Below, one piece after another: positions 37,564 to 47,638 of a stretch of 64,000 nt of DNA. Position 1 is the stretch's first letter. Each line of letters begins with the position of its first letter. Source of the DNA: Adenanthera pavonina (lineage: Eukaryota > Streptophyta > Magnoliopsida > Fabales > Fabaceae); assembly GCA_026686845.1 (NCBI GenBank), contig JAIVEN010000024.1:5753501-5817500 (forward strand), read 5' to 3'. The notes beneath the pieces were generated by a model. The model made no database searches. It was not told the origin of the DNA and saw nothing but the letters and a program-made list of their open reading frames with translations. The position numbers and the translations under genes were made by a program.

Positions 37564-38203
37564 CATTGTATAAAAAATCGGACCAGACCGGCCGGTCCGA
37601 CTGGGAACCGGCCCCTGGTTCAGTCCGGTAGCAGCTAGAAACCGGGGGGGATCAGAACCAGTCAAATCAGTCAAAAATCGGTATAAAACCGGTACAAAAC
37701 CGGTTCCCCCCCCCCCCTTTTTTTAAATTTTTTAATTTTGTTAAATATTTTTTTAAATAAAATAATATTATTTTTAGTACTAAGAAGCATTATTTTTAAT
37801 ATAAATTTTTTCTTTCTATATTATAATATGTTGTAAGTATTATTATAATACATAATTATTAATAATGATAAATTTACTTAACAAATAAGATAAAAATAGA
37901 ATATCAATTGACTATTTTGAATTCAAAATATAATTATAGATGAATATTAATTTGTTTAGATTTTAATATTAGATTGTAAAACTTATTAATAATATTTTTA
38001 ATTTTCTATATATTATTAAACTTACTTTTTATCTTAGAATAAATGTTAATTTTATAATCATGGATAATTATCTTTTATATTTTTTATCTATATTATTAAA
38101 AATATATTAATTTATTCACAACCGGTCCGACCCCAGTCTGACCACTGAACCTTGAACCGTTGCCTTATCCGGTTCAATGGCCGATCCAGCTTTTAATACC
38201 TTG
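37564..38203. mobile_element. Non-autonomous hAT-like element (640 bp) with 8-bp target duplication
   Basis: The exact 8-bp repeat GTATTACT flanks it (37,556-37,563 and 38,204-38,211). The element begins CATTGTATAAAAA and ends TTTTAATACCTTG, imperfect terminal inverted repeats with the CA...TG ends usual for hAT. Both termini carry 'accggtccgac'-like words; the middle is AT-rich and non-coding, so a hAT transposase would have to act in trans. The 89-residue open frame at 37,362-37,631 crosses its border and is not a gene. Confidence 0.85.
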
Positions 38204-38437
38204 GTATTACTAGACTAGGAGCAATTGTTCACCTCTCGAGAGTTTTGCATCTCTCATGGAGTGTGCAAGCTATAGTTCTAGTAGGCGGATTCTGCCTTAG
38301 TATATGGCCATGCACTTGTTTCTATTGTGATATTATCCTTAGTTTAATGATTTGATATGTCACTTCATACTTCATGTTCAGGCCTAGTTGAAATGTTTAT
38401 TGATTTCTATTATTTCCTTTATGTGAATTTCTTACAC

Positions 38438-39224
38438 TATGTTTAAGAGTTTTTTTCTTGATGAAATGGAAGGGAATGGAATAGTCAAAGGGAGTAGACC
38501 ATTGTTTGGATGAATTTTTTATAATGGAATGGAATGACAAGGGAGGGCCTCCCAAGCCATCCAAAATACAATTTTTATTGTCCCTCCAAATTGGGGGGTC
38601 ATGGATGGAATGACTTGAGTTTTATATTATATTTACAAAATTACCCCAATTCATATTAAAATACATTTATCTCTAATAATATTTATCATTGATCTCTTCT
38701 TCATCACTTTCATTTTTTTCACTGTATAGAATTATCCCCCGGTCTCTCAACTATATTGAGCTATCCTCCCAATCTCTTCATAGTGTGATAATTTTTATTT
38801 TTTTTCTATTAAGAACGTTGAATTTAAAAATGGTGAATAATTTTTTTCTTTAACAAATTGTAATTGTAAACTTATATTCTTATAAAGAATAACAAACAAA
38901 AAAATCTTATTGTGAAGAGGCTACTTGGAAAAAAATATTTGAAGTTTATTCAAAAACATTTTATACTTTTTTAATTTGAAGTTATTTTATATTTTTTATC
39001 TAAATTAAATTATAAGGATAATATGGGAAAGAAAATATTATAAATCATTCCGTTTTATTAATTTTATAATAACTTTCAAACAATGGTTAAATGAAACCGC
39101 TCATTTCCTTCTTAAAACTCTCAAACAATTGAGCATTATATTCCCTTCCATTCCATTCTATTCTATTCCACTCCATTCTATTAATGACCGTTCCATTCCA
39201 TTCCATAATAAACTCCTAAACATA
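38438..39224. mobile_element. MITE-like element with terminal inverted repeats (787 bp)
   Basis: TATGTTTAAGAGTTT at 38,438 is matched in inverted form at the other end (AAACTCCTAAACATA ending at 39,224), one mismatch in 15. Both subterminal parts carry 'ggaatggaatgg' words in opposite orientation. The centre is AT-rich and non-coding. A target duplication is not clear, so the superfamily is open. Confidence 0.6.
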
Positions 39225-39711
39225 TCCTTAGTTATTGGGATAATGGTCTCACCCACTTAATTTCCCATTTTCCAGATGAAGGCTCTAGCATTGGGATGGG
39301 TAATGATCCGAAGAAGTAGAATCTTTGCTTGAGTTTAAGCTTCAGCTTGCTTTCTTATTTTCCACGAATGCATGACATGTTTGAGTCCTAAGATTGCCAA
39401 ATATGCCATGTCTAATCTTTGCATCTTTTGGGAGTATTATAAATATTACTTTTGATTAACCAACAATGATTTTTTGTTGACACTATGATCATGCATTTGA
39501 TAGAATCATCATGTGATTATAGAGGTTATCCTATTTTGGAATTTGGTTAGAATTATTATACAATTATATATTAGACTAGTAATGGTTATAATGATTAGGT
39601 TGTTGAAATGGAATGTGATGTTTGGAAATCTATGGATTCCTTTAATATATGAATGTATGGATAATAGAAATATTAAATGTTACTGGGACATATTGTATTA
39701 TAGTTTTATTT
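39225..39711. other. AT-rich intergenic DNA
   Basis: No gene or repeat border recognised. The duplication shared with 56,790-59,298 begins at its right edge near 39,712. Confidence 0.4.
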
Positions 39712-41116
39712 ATAGGTTTAAATTTTTGAAACCCTTAAAATATAGCTATTGTCCTACTAAATTTTTTAGAAAATAAACAGACTATAATCTAAGGGATTTT
39801 GATGGGTCTTCCTTTTACATTTGGGCTTAAAATTTATCTTTTAAGGTTTTTTTTTAAAGTTATAGTTGGCTTTGTTTTGTTGGGTATGGGTCTAGTTTGA
39901 AATTCAGTTTAAAATTTTCTTTCATTAAAAATAGAATTTGGTTTAGTAACCATTACATGAGTCTATGTTATAAATTTTCTCTGCTATGAGTATAATCAGG
40001 AATTGAAATTGAAATCATATAAGAAATAAATGGTTAAATAATTATTTAGTTACTTATATAGAAAATTTTTTATAGTATTGAAAATAAAAAAATATTCAAA
40101 TGTTTCCCAAATATGAAAAGTCGTAGAAAATAATTGTGATGTATTGATTTATATTTATATTTTTAATAGTAATTTGATATATTTTTAAGGAGATATATAT
40201 ATATATATATGTATATACATATTGCCCCACAACAAAAAGTTCTCGGGCTCACCATTAGTTGAACCCGGGAAAAGCTAGCTCGATCAAGACAGGACCACCC
40301 GAGACCACATTCAACTCTAGGTAAGATCATGTCCCGTGACTTGGAGTATATATAAATTTATTTATTATTTATTTGTTCACTATTGCGATGATGTTTTGCA
40401 TTCTTTCAGAAAGAATTGAACTCCCTCCATCATATTCTCTTTGGTGTAATGTTTTTAGAAGTGGACCAAACCAGATGGTTGGACCAGTCGGACCGCTACC
40501 TAGAGAGCTTACTGGGTCGTTCTGATGGTTTAAGCCATTTTGAGGGTTGAGGGTTGAGCTGGATTGTATCAGCTATTAAGCCCGAAACTGAAATTAAACT
40601 GGAACATGGAACGATTCTTAAAGAACCGTCCAATTCTATATATATTTTTTAATATTTATAAATTAATAAAATAATATTATTTTATAAGATAAAAAATTTA
40701 AAAAAAACCCAATTTCCCAAAACCCCTAAATTTGCTCTCATAACTCAGAACTCACAAACCACACCCATAGTATTGCAAGTTCATAGTTCGCACTTCACTT
40801 TGCATTGCACCTGCTGCACTCCCCTCCGCTGCTCCACAATTGCCTCGGACCATTGCATGTTCGCTGTTGTCTCCGCCTACCTTCATCTGCGAATAGCACC
40901 TACTCTCCCCTCTATGATCGCAACTTCGCAAAGTGTGACAACAGCTCTGTGATCTCGAGTTTGTGCCATCCCCACCTTCCCTTCCCTCTACAATCTTGAT
41001 TCTTGAGTTTGTACCACGACCTAGTCGTGAATCTGTCTTCCAACTTGGTATGTAATCATTTTCTTGTTCTGCAACTTCTGCTCCTGTCATTTTTTCAATA
41101 TGTGTTGTGACTTTTG

Positions 41117-42964
41117 TGTTGAATTAAGAGTTTTGATGATTCCAAAAGCAACAATCAAGAGCTTGGATTGAAGATATCAAAGGAGATCAAAGTGTTTCAA
41201 GTAAAGAATTTTTGAGTAATAGCTGTTAGATCTTTTGTTATGTTTTAATGAGGGTAAAAGATTTTGATTTGAAGAAAAAATGTTTTCAAACCTTGATTTT
41301 ATGATAAATCTTGACTTATTTGAAAAACACCTACAAACAGACGAAGTTTGAGAAGTTTAAACTGAACTGTCATATGGAAATTCGAACTTTACCTTTGGAA
41401 ATTCGAATTTCGAGCTAAAACTGAATAAGTCTGAAGAGATGACTCTCTGATAGACGAATTTTGATTGTCCAAAATTCAAATTTTCATCTAAGTCTGAAAG
41501 AAGCCTTTTTGAAATAGACAAATGTCGCATCTTCAAAATTCGAATTTCAGACAACATATAATTTGTGAAAACTAAAGAAATTCGTCTGAAATAATGTTGA
41601 AGTTCATCTGAAATCAAGAAGAAATTGAGTTTGAAAAATACTCTCAAACAAACGAACTTTGGCTTTGTAACATTCGAATTTTCATGTAAGCCTGAAAGAA
41701 GCTTCTTTGAAACAGACGAACTTTGAGTCTTCAAAATTCAAATTTCAGACAAAACACAACTTATGAAAATAAAAGAAATTCGTCTGAAACAATGTTGAAG
41801 TTCATCTGAGATCAAGAATAATTTAAGTTTAAAAAACTGCTTTCTGTCAAACGAACTTTGAACATTAAAATTCGAATTTCAGAAGCTAAGGTTGTGAGTC
41901 TGTTGGAATGAAATGTTGACATACGAATGACAGAATTTTTGTAACTTCGAATGTTGAGGTTAGTCTGAAAAGATTCTCTCTGACAGACGAACTTCACTCT
42001 TTCAACATTCGAATTTCGAAGAAAGTAAAACACTGTACCTTCTGAACGTACAAGGAACAGACAAATTTTGGGCTTCCAAAATTCGAATTTCGAGGGCACT
42101 GTAGAAAATTAAAAACACTGTTCATACTCAACCGAAAAACTTTCTTCTTGAAAATTCGTATGTCACATTGTGAAAATATTTTGTAAGTTTCAAAATTCGA
42201 ATTTCACTTCATGAACAGACGAACTTCGTATTTTTACGTTGGAAGTTTTAACCTTCGGTTCCTTCGAAATTCGTCTGTTGACCAACCAAAATTCGAATTT
42301 CAGTATGTCAGAAGCATTAAATGCGGTTGGTTAACGGATAGTTTTTCAGAGTAACCATTGGATAACTTTCCCAACGGATAGATTAAGTATCTAACGGACA
42401 TTTGAGACCTAAATCTATAAATATAACATCATTTGAAGTTGCGGGTAACGAATCAAACTTGTATATACCGAATTTCTGCCAAATCTTCTTCTCAATAGCT
42501 TTTACCCTCTAACTTCAATATCTGTACTTTAACCTTCATATCTACTCTATTCAAGAGAGTTATTTCCTTGTAAACAATCTACTCTTCATATGGAAAATAG
42601 ATTTACTTGTGAGGGGAATCACAAGGGGATTGGGAAGCACATTGTAGAAGTGCTTAGAGAGATTGAGAAAGCTCCAGAAAACAGAGCATACTCGTTGTAC
42701 TGAGGCATTAGCAAGAAGCCCATTGAATTCTTGCTGTATAGTGGAAAAATCTCAAGAGGTGTCTTGGGGACTGGACGTAGGTCAAGTGGATAGACCAAAC
42801 CAGGATAAATCATTGAGTGTTCTTCTCTCTATTAATACTTTTCAATTTACTCTGTTTTTACATTGCTTTATTACACTTTACTTTCTTCACCCATTTGACT
42901 TTGTGCAGAAAAATTTCAATCTTCCCAATTCACCCCCCCTCTTGGGAAGTCAGCCTTGCTAACA
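41117..42964 (+). mobile_element. Solo LTR, SIRE/Maximus-like (1,848 bp), TTTTG target duplication
   Basis: It starts TGTTGAATTAAG and ends CTTGCTAACA, with TGTT/AACA as perfect terminal inverted bases. TTTTG precedes it (41,112-41,116) and follows it (42,965-42,969). The end 'tgtgcagaaaaatttc...caccccccctctt' is the usual terminus of this lineage and resembles the LTR at 15,766. No internal genes, so LTR-LTR recombination removed the rest. It carries at least eight copies of the palindrome AATTCGAATT or one-base variants between 41,400 and 42,300. Minus-strand frames at 41,357-42,099 come from these repeats. Confidence 0.92.
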
Positions 42965-43292
42965 TTTTGAGTATGAAACTTGTTAGTGGAAGGTTGTCTC
43001 TATTTAATTAGAGCTTATTGGGTTTCTATGATCCTTTTTAGGTCTGAAATCTGAATGCTTTTGCTTGAAAATAGAGGTTCCATGAAGGATTAAATTTTAA
43101 GTATAGCTGTCAGCATTTGACTGCTCATTGTGAACTTATCTATACGAACACTCCCTTGTTTTTGGTTTATATTGGTGACATATTGCAAAGGAAGAAAAAG
43201 AAAACCCTTATTAGTTAGGAACTAAAGCAAGTTAATGATAAAGTAATATATGTCATAGCTCAAGAAGAAACTATTGAAAATAATGCCAATTT

Positions 43293-43480
43293 TACTAGTG
43301 GAAGTTGGCTTGAGTGGAAGGGGCTCTAGTCACTTAAGCAAGTGGTCTTGGTTTCGAGCCCTTGTGTATGTAGCAATTTCTCTGTGAGAGGTCCCCTCCT
43401 TTGGTGCCCAACCGTACCTCAAGGGGGATTAGTCTTGAACGAAACCTGGGGATATCCTACAGCGATGCAAAAAAAAAAAA
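43293..43480 (+). mobile_element. tRNA-derived SINE (about 188 bp)
   Basis: Pol III promoter boxes sit near the 5' end: TGGCTTGAGTGG (A box, about 43,306-43,317) and GGTTTCGAGCCC (B box, about 43,350-43,361). The 3' end is a 12-A run. Flanking repeats TAATGCCAATT (43,281-43,291) and TAATGGCAATT (43,481-43,491) differ at one base and look like a target duplication. The spacing of boxes is as in plant tRNA-derived SINEs. It lies inside the 3.9-kb insertion. Confidence 0.75.
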
Positions 43481-44399
43481 TAATGGCAATTCTTTTTGTG
43501 TGCTTGTTTAAAAAAATAATTTCAAGAAAAGAAAATGTTTTTGTGTTGAGAATTGAGTGGCTAGATGGACAATCAAAGGTGCTGCTAATTAAATTTTAAT
43601 TAACAATTGAATTATACTGTTTCTTACTTTTAATAATTAATTTGCATGTGAATATAAGAATTGAATAATAAGGATCTATAGGTGTATTATAATAATAAAG
43701 ATCTATAGTGTATTATAATGATTTATGTCATGAAGTTATTGCTTTTGAGTTATCTAGACTTTTATAATTTTGTGATCTCATGGGGTTATTACTTATTAAT
43801 GTTTACTATTGATGTTATTACGTAGATATTTTATTTTGGTAGATGTGTTTTTATTTCTTACATATATTATTATATCTATAAAATATTATTTTTTAGATAA
43901 TTATTATGTTATCAATTTGACTTTTGATTTAGTGCCTGTTTAGTTTATTTTTATAAAAAAGAAATCATAGTATTGTAAAAGTATTTATTTGACCAAACAT
44001 AAACTACCTTTTTAAAAAATAAAAAGTGGGTTAAATTATGATTTAAAAAAAAGTAAAAATTACTTTTTCTTAAACAAAATATGAATTTTGGAAAAAAAGA
44101 AGTAAATTTACTCTATTATACATCCAAAAATACTTTTAACACTTATCATCTAAATAAATTTTTTTATTAAACTTACTTTTATTAAAAAAAATCTAAATAT
44201 AACAACTTATAACAATTTTATTTTATTTAAATCTTATTTTTATAAATTTATTTATTGTAATTTAATTTTACAAAACTAAGATTTAAGTCGGTCTGAACCA
44301 TACAAACCCTGATTAGGGGATTTGGACTTGGGTGTTCGTTCCGGATGTTATAAAACATTGGTTTGGCCACCGAATCCCTAATCTGCTATGCTTTCAGAC

Positions 44400-44772
44400 C
44401 GTCTTTCTCTTCTACGTCAAGCCCCCATCTCCGTACTCTACTCGGCATCTCACTCCATCTCCTGTATGCATTCTTCATCATCCGTCCAGACCGTCTCGCT
44501 GCTTCATCAGCCGGTCTTCATCTTCCGTCCAGGGTAACTTCTTCATCCTCGCGGAGTGTCGTCTCTCCCAATCTTCACAGTCTTCACAGATCTCTCGCAC
44601 TCTCTCACAAATCTCTGTCTCACACTTTGTCTCTCTCTAATTTACCAGACTCCGTGGTCTCTAATCACTGCTGTGATTCAGAAGTCTTCGCTTCTAGTGA
44701 TTCTGTCCGTCCGGCAGCGAACGAGGCTTCGGTGCTGTCCTACGTCGAGTTCTGCCTTCTGCTTTCGAATAG
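44400..44772 (+). other. LSM4: LSM4 5'UTR exon (start approximate)
   Basis: A GC- and CT-rich segment in AT-rich DNA ends in the donor 'GAATAG|gtaaggg' at 44,772/44,773. The acceptor 'ttgaacag' at 45,754 starts the next exon, giving a 982-bp UTR intron. The CT-rich leader, donor and acceptor are all kept in the duplicate at 58,138 and 56,985, which supports their use. The transcription start cannot be read from sequence. An open frame of 137 codons (44,363-44,776) runs through it but is not preserved in register in the duplicate; see findings. Confidence 0.6.
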
Positions 44773-45831
44773 GTAAGGGATTGTCGTTCAAATAGGCTGG
44801 GGTTCTTTGTTTCTGATACAGTGTTCTTGGTCTTCGATGGAATGGGGATTTATTCTTCTTAGATGGGATTTCGGCTTCTTTTTAATTGCTAATAGCAGAT
44901 TGTGGGTTCCTTTTATTCATGTTCATGTACTCCAATGTAGGCTCTTGTTGGTTTCTTTTATTCATCTTCGCCTACTTCATTGTACTTCTGTTGTCTTCTG
45001 ATTCTGAAGGTGAACTACCTCAGAGCCCTCGTTTGCCTCTATGTTGTAGCATTTGTTTTGAGTGCATTTATGAGTCAAACTATTTAATTAACTGATAGTT
45101 AATGCTAAGTTTTATTCATTTTCATGCTTTAATTTGATCCAGCATTTGACAAATTCTTGTAACATTTCTATCCTTTGCTTCGGGTAGATGATGTCTATAT
45201 AATTCTCATCGACTGTGTGTGGTTTGTGTGTATATATTTTGTTGGCAGCCCCTGTTATTCTATAGTTCATAGAGATTCAATTTTTTTGGTCCAGCTTCAA
45301 AATCCAAATTTTAATACTTAAACTTGGAAGCCTGTGTGTATATATATTCAATTTTCGGCCCAAGTTATTTTTTGGTCCATGTTTGTTTAGCGCAAATTAA
45401 AAAAAAATAAAACCCCAAGGCCAGGAAAAGTCCAGTGTGACAGTCTTGCAGCCTGGTCTTGCCCTGGACACTCTAACCTGGTCCTGTCCTTTCCCTAGCT
45501 AGACTGGGTAGGACCAGTCCTTGGGCTAAGATTATGAAACCTGGCCTTTTCAGGATCGGGTATTGAGTTGATTACCAACTCGATCTTGCCCAGTATTTGT
45601 TGTGCCCCCATTAATAATTGGTTTTATTATCTGGCACATGCCCAAGAGCATAAAATTAAATCTAAATGGTAATTTGGGGAAGAATAGGATTTACAATCAG
45701 AAAGTCATGCTCAAACATTGTCCAGCTTTTCATCATTTTTGTTCCTTTGAACAGAATCACCAACAAATTCATAGAAATAGAAGGCATCCACTACTGATCT
45801 GCGTCTTTGAAGAGACTATCCCATCACCATT

Positions 45832-47638
45832 ATGGTAGGTGTTTGTTTCTCTCTCTATTTGGCATTGTTCATATTTATCAAAACCCTAGCATTCTTCTAG
45901 CTTAGCACAAGAGATTCCTAGATCTTGTGGGGTATTCATACCTTTTTCCTCCATGTTCGTTCTTCCTATTATATTAGGTTGAAATCCGAGTGGGTTTAGC
46001 TTGGCCCTCTTGAGCATGAGGTGTTGGTATCCTAAACCAAGGGTTTTGTGTATTTTTTGTGTCAAAGTTTTTACAAAATTGAAGCACTTGTGTCCATGCT
46101 ACAGTCAACGTCAACTTTTTTCCCATTCTTAACCTATCTCTTACTTCTTTGACTATATGATTGTTTGTGCAGCTTCCTCTTTCGTTACTCAAGACTGCCC
46201 AAGGGCACCCCATGGTAAGTGATGTGTACGAATGGTTCTTTCATAACCTTTCTAAAATGTAGTGTATTTTACCTTTCCTTTGTAACGTGTGTTGCTCTGC
46301 AGGATCTATAACTTGTGGTCATTTACTATATTGTAACAGTTGGTAGAACTGAAAAATGGGGAAACCTATAATGGACATTTGGTTAACTGCGACACATGGA
46401 TGAATATCCATCTCCGTGAAGTCATCTGTACCTCTAAAGTAATTTTCCTTCATTGGCCCTTGTTTCTTTTGTTCCTTCCCATCATCTTGTAATACTCTAT
46501 CTGCTTGTTTATTCACTATTCTGATAAGTTTTGACAAAATTTGTTCGAAATTGTTACTGTAGGATGGTGATAGATTTTGGCGAATGCCTGAATGCTACAT
46601 ACGAGGAAATACAATTAAGTATCTTAGAGTTCCTGATGAGGTGTGTGGTGGGGCTTTTTCCCCCTTTAATAAGTTAAATTTCTTGTTTTGTTTGATCCCT
46701 ATTACATTTATTATCTGATTTACTGCTGTTACTTGTTACTTCAGGTTATTGACAAAGTTCAGGAAGAAACCAAGAGCCGAACAGGTGAACTGTTTTGCAT
46801 ATCTAGTCGGTTGTTCATCTTGATGCTTGATTGATAAAACCTGGTGATTTGTGGGAAGCATCTATCATACTCACCATGATTAAGATACTCATTGTGTTCA
46901 TCCTGAATTGTTATAGTTTCAGACTTGGTTCTTTCCTTGATAAGCAAATGACAATTGTATTTCCGCTGTGACTGAGCTGGGACTATTGTATTACGCCACT
47001 GTGAATGAGTTAATTTTACCCATATTGTATGAACTGCTGATCATTTAAGTTACTGAAAACTGGAGTCATCTAATTGATGTAGCCTTTTCCAGATCGCAAG
47101 CCACCTGGGGTGGGTCGAGGAAGAGGAAGAGGTAGGGAGGATGGTTCTGGGGGACGTCAAGCAAAAGGAATTGGACGTGGCCTTGATGATGGTAGTACAA
47201 AAGGAGCAGGAGGTCGGGGCAAGGGTGGATCAGGTGGAAAGCCTGGTGGAAGAGGTAAATTGCCCCTTGCATTGTCTTCCTCTTTAGATGTATATATATG
47301 TCATCTCCCTTAAATTTGCCATGGTAGAGTTCCAACTGCTTTCCGCATTAGTACTGATTATGATATTTTCACCCAGACTAGCTGCTGACGGAAAAGAAGC
47401 TTCTCCTAAAGTAAAAGTTTGAAGTATAAATAAACGAAATCGAATACATATTTATTAGTTTTATTGGTTTCTGTATTGGAATTTATAGTTGTGAGATGTC
47501 TTTATACTTGACTGCATAAGCACTTCAACTAAGAACTGCTTATTTAGTACGTGTGCTGTCTTAATGGAAGCTTGAAGCTACTGCATCTAATCCAGTTTCT
47601 TTTTTTTTTTTTTAGGTGCTGGGCGAGGAAGAGGTTAA
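45832..47638 (+). CDS. LSM4: LSM4, U6 snRNA-associated Sm-like protein (7 coding exons)
   Basis: Exons: 45,832-45,834 (ATG only; the exon begins at 45,755), 46,173-46,214, 46,340-46,438, 46,563-46,640, 46,745-46,784, 47,093-47,254 and 47,616-47,638. All introns are GT-AG, and the total of 447 nt encodes 148 residues, the usual plant length. The protein starts [15 protein letters not shown]. Sm1 spans about residues 13-47 (D33, M36, N37), and Sm2 has I61-R62-G63-N64 followed by TIKYLRVPD. From residue 93 the tail is rich in Gly, Arg and RG pairs, a typical substrate of arginine methylation. LSM4 is part of the LSM2-8 ring (nuclear, binds U6 snRNA 3' end in splicing) and LSM1-7 ring (cytoplasmic, promotes mRNA decapping and decay). 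Every exon is intact, so this is probably the functional gene. Its 5' region is duplicated in inverted orientation at 56,790-59,298, and a transposon sits just upstream of the UTR exon. Confidence 0.96.

Larger units (their letters stand above)
40447..44360. mobile_element. 3.9-kb hAT-like insertion in the left duplication arm
   Basis: Borders are defined by comparison with the uninterrupted right arm (junction near 58,540). The left end is TAATGTTTTTAGAAG and the right end, reverse-complemented, is CAATGTTTTATAAC: short imperfect inverted repeats. The eight bases outside are CTTTGGTG and GTTTGGCC, an imperfect duplication sharing TTTGG. Near its left end are 'gaccagtcggaccgc' words like those of the hAT-like element at 37,564. 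No transposase is recognisable. It contains the solo LTR 41,117-42,964 and the SINE 43,293-43,480, so its own sequence is about 1.9 kb. Confidence 0.65.
39712..45951 (+). repeat. Left arm of inverted duplication (LSM4 5' region), split by insertion
   Basis: Positions 39,712-40,446 and 44,361-45,951 together match the reverse complement of 56,790-59,298. Landmarks in order: 'gaaacccttaaaatatag' near 39,727, the 'ttgttgaacccggg'-like block near 40,250, 'gttttgcattctttcagaaag' near 40,393 (quoted short), the UTR exon, UTR intron, ATG exon and the first part of the next intron. Similarity ends at 45,951 ('tttttcctc'). The 3.9-kb gap between the two parts is an insertion, since the other arm is continuous there. 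Confidence 0.9.

Noticed and set aside
37362..37631. 89-codon frame near the hAT-like element
   Set aside because: It crosses the element border and the older tandem repeat, so it is a chance frame.
40752..41090. Minus-strand 112-codon frame
   Set aside because: It lies in GC-rich non-coding DNA of the 3.9-kb insertion; no domain and no splice partner.
41357..42099. Minus-strand open frames of 125 and 95 codons
   Set aside because: They are generated by the repeated AATTCGAATT units of the solo LTR and repeat the same peptide words; not a gene.
47066..47335. Minus-strand 89-codon frame over LSM4
   Set aside because: Shadow of the Gly/Arg-rich LSM4 exon on the opposite strand.
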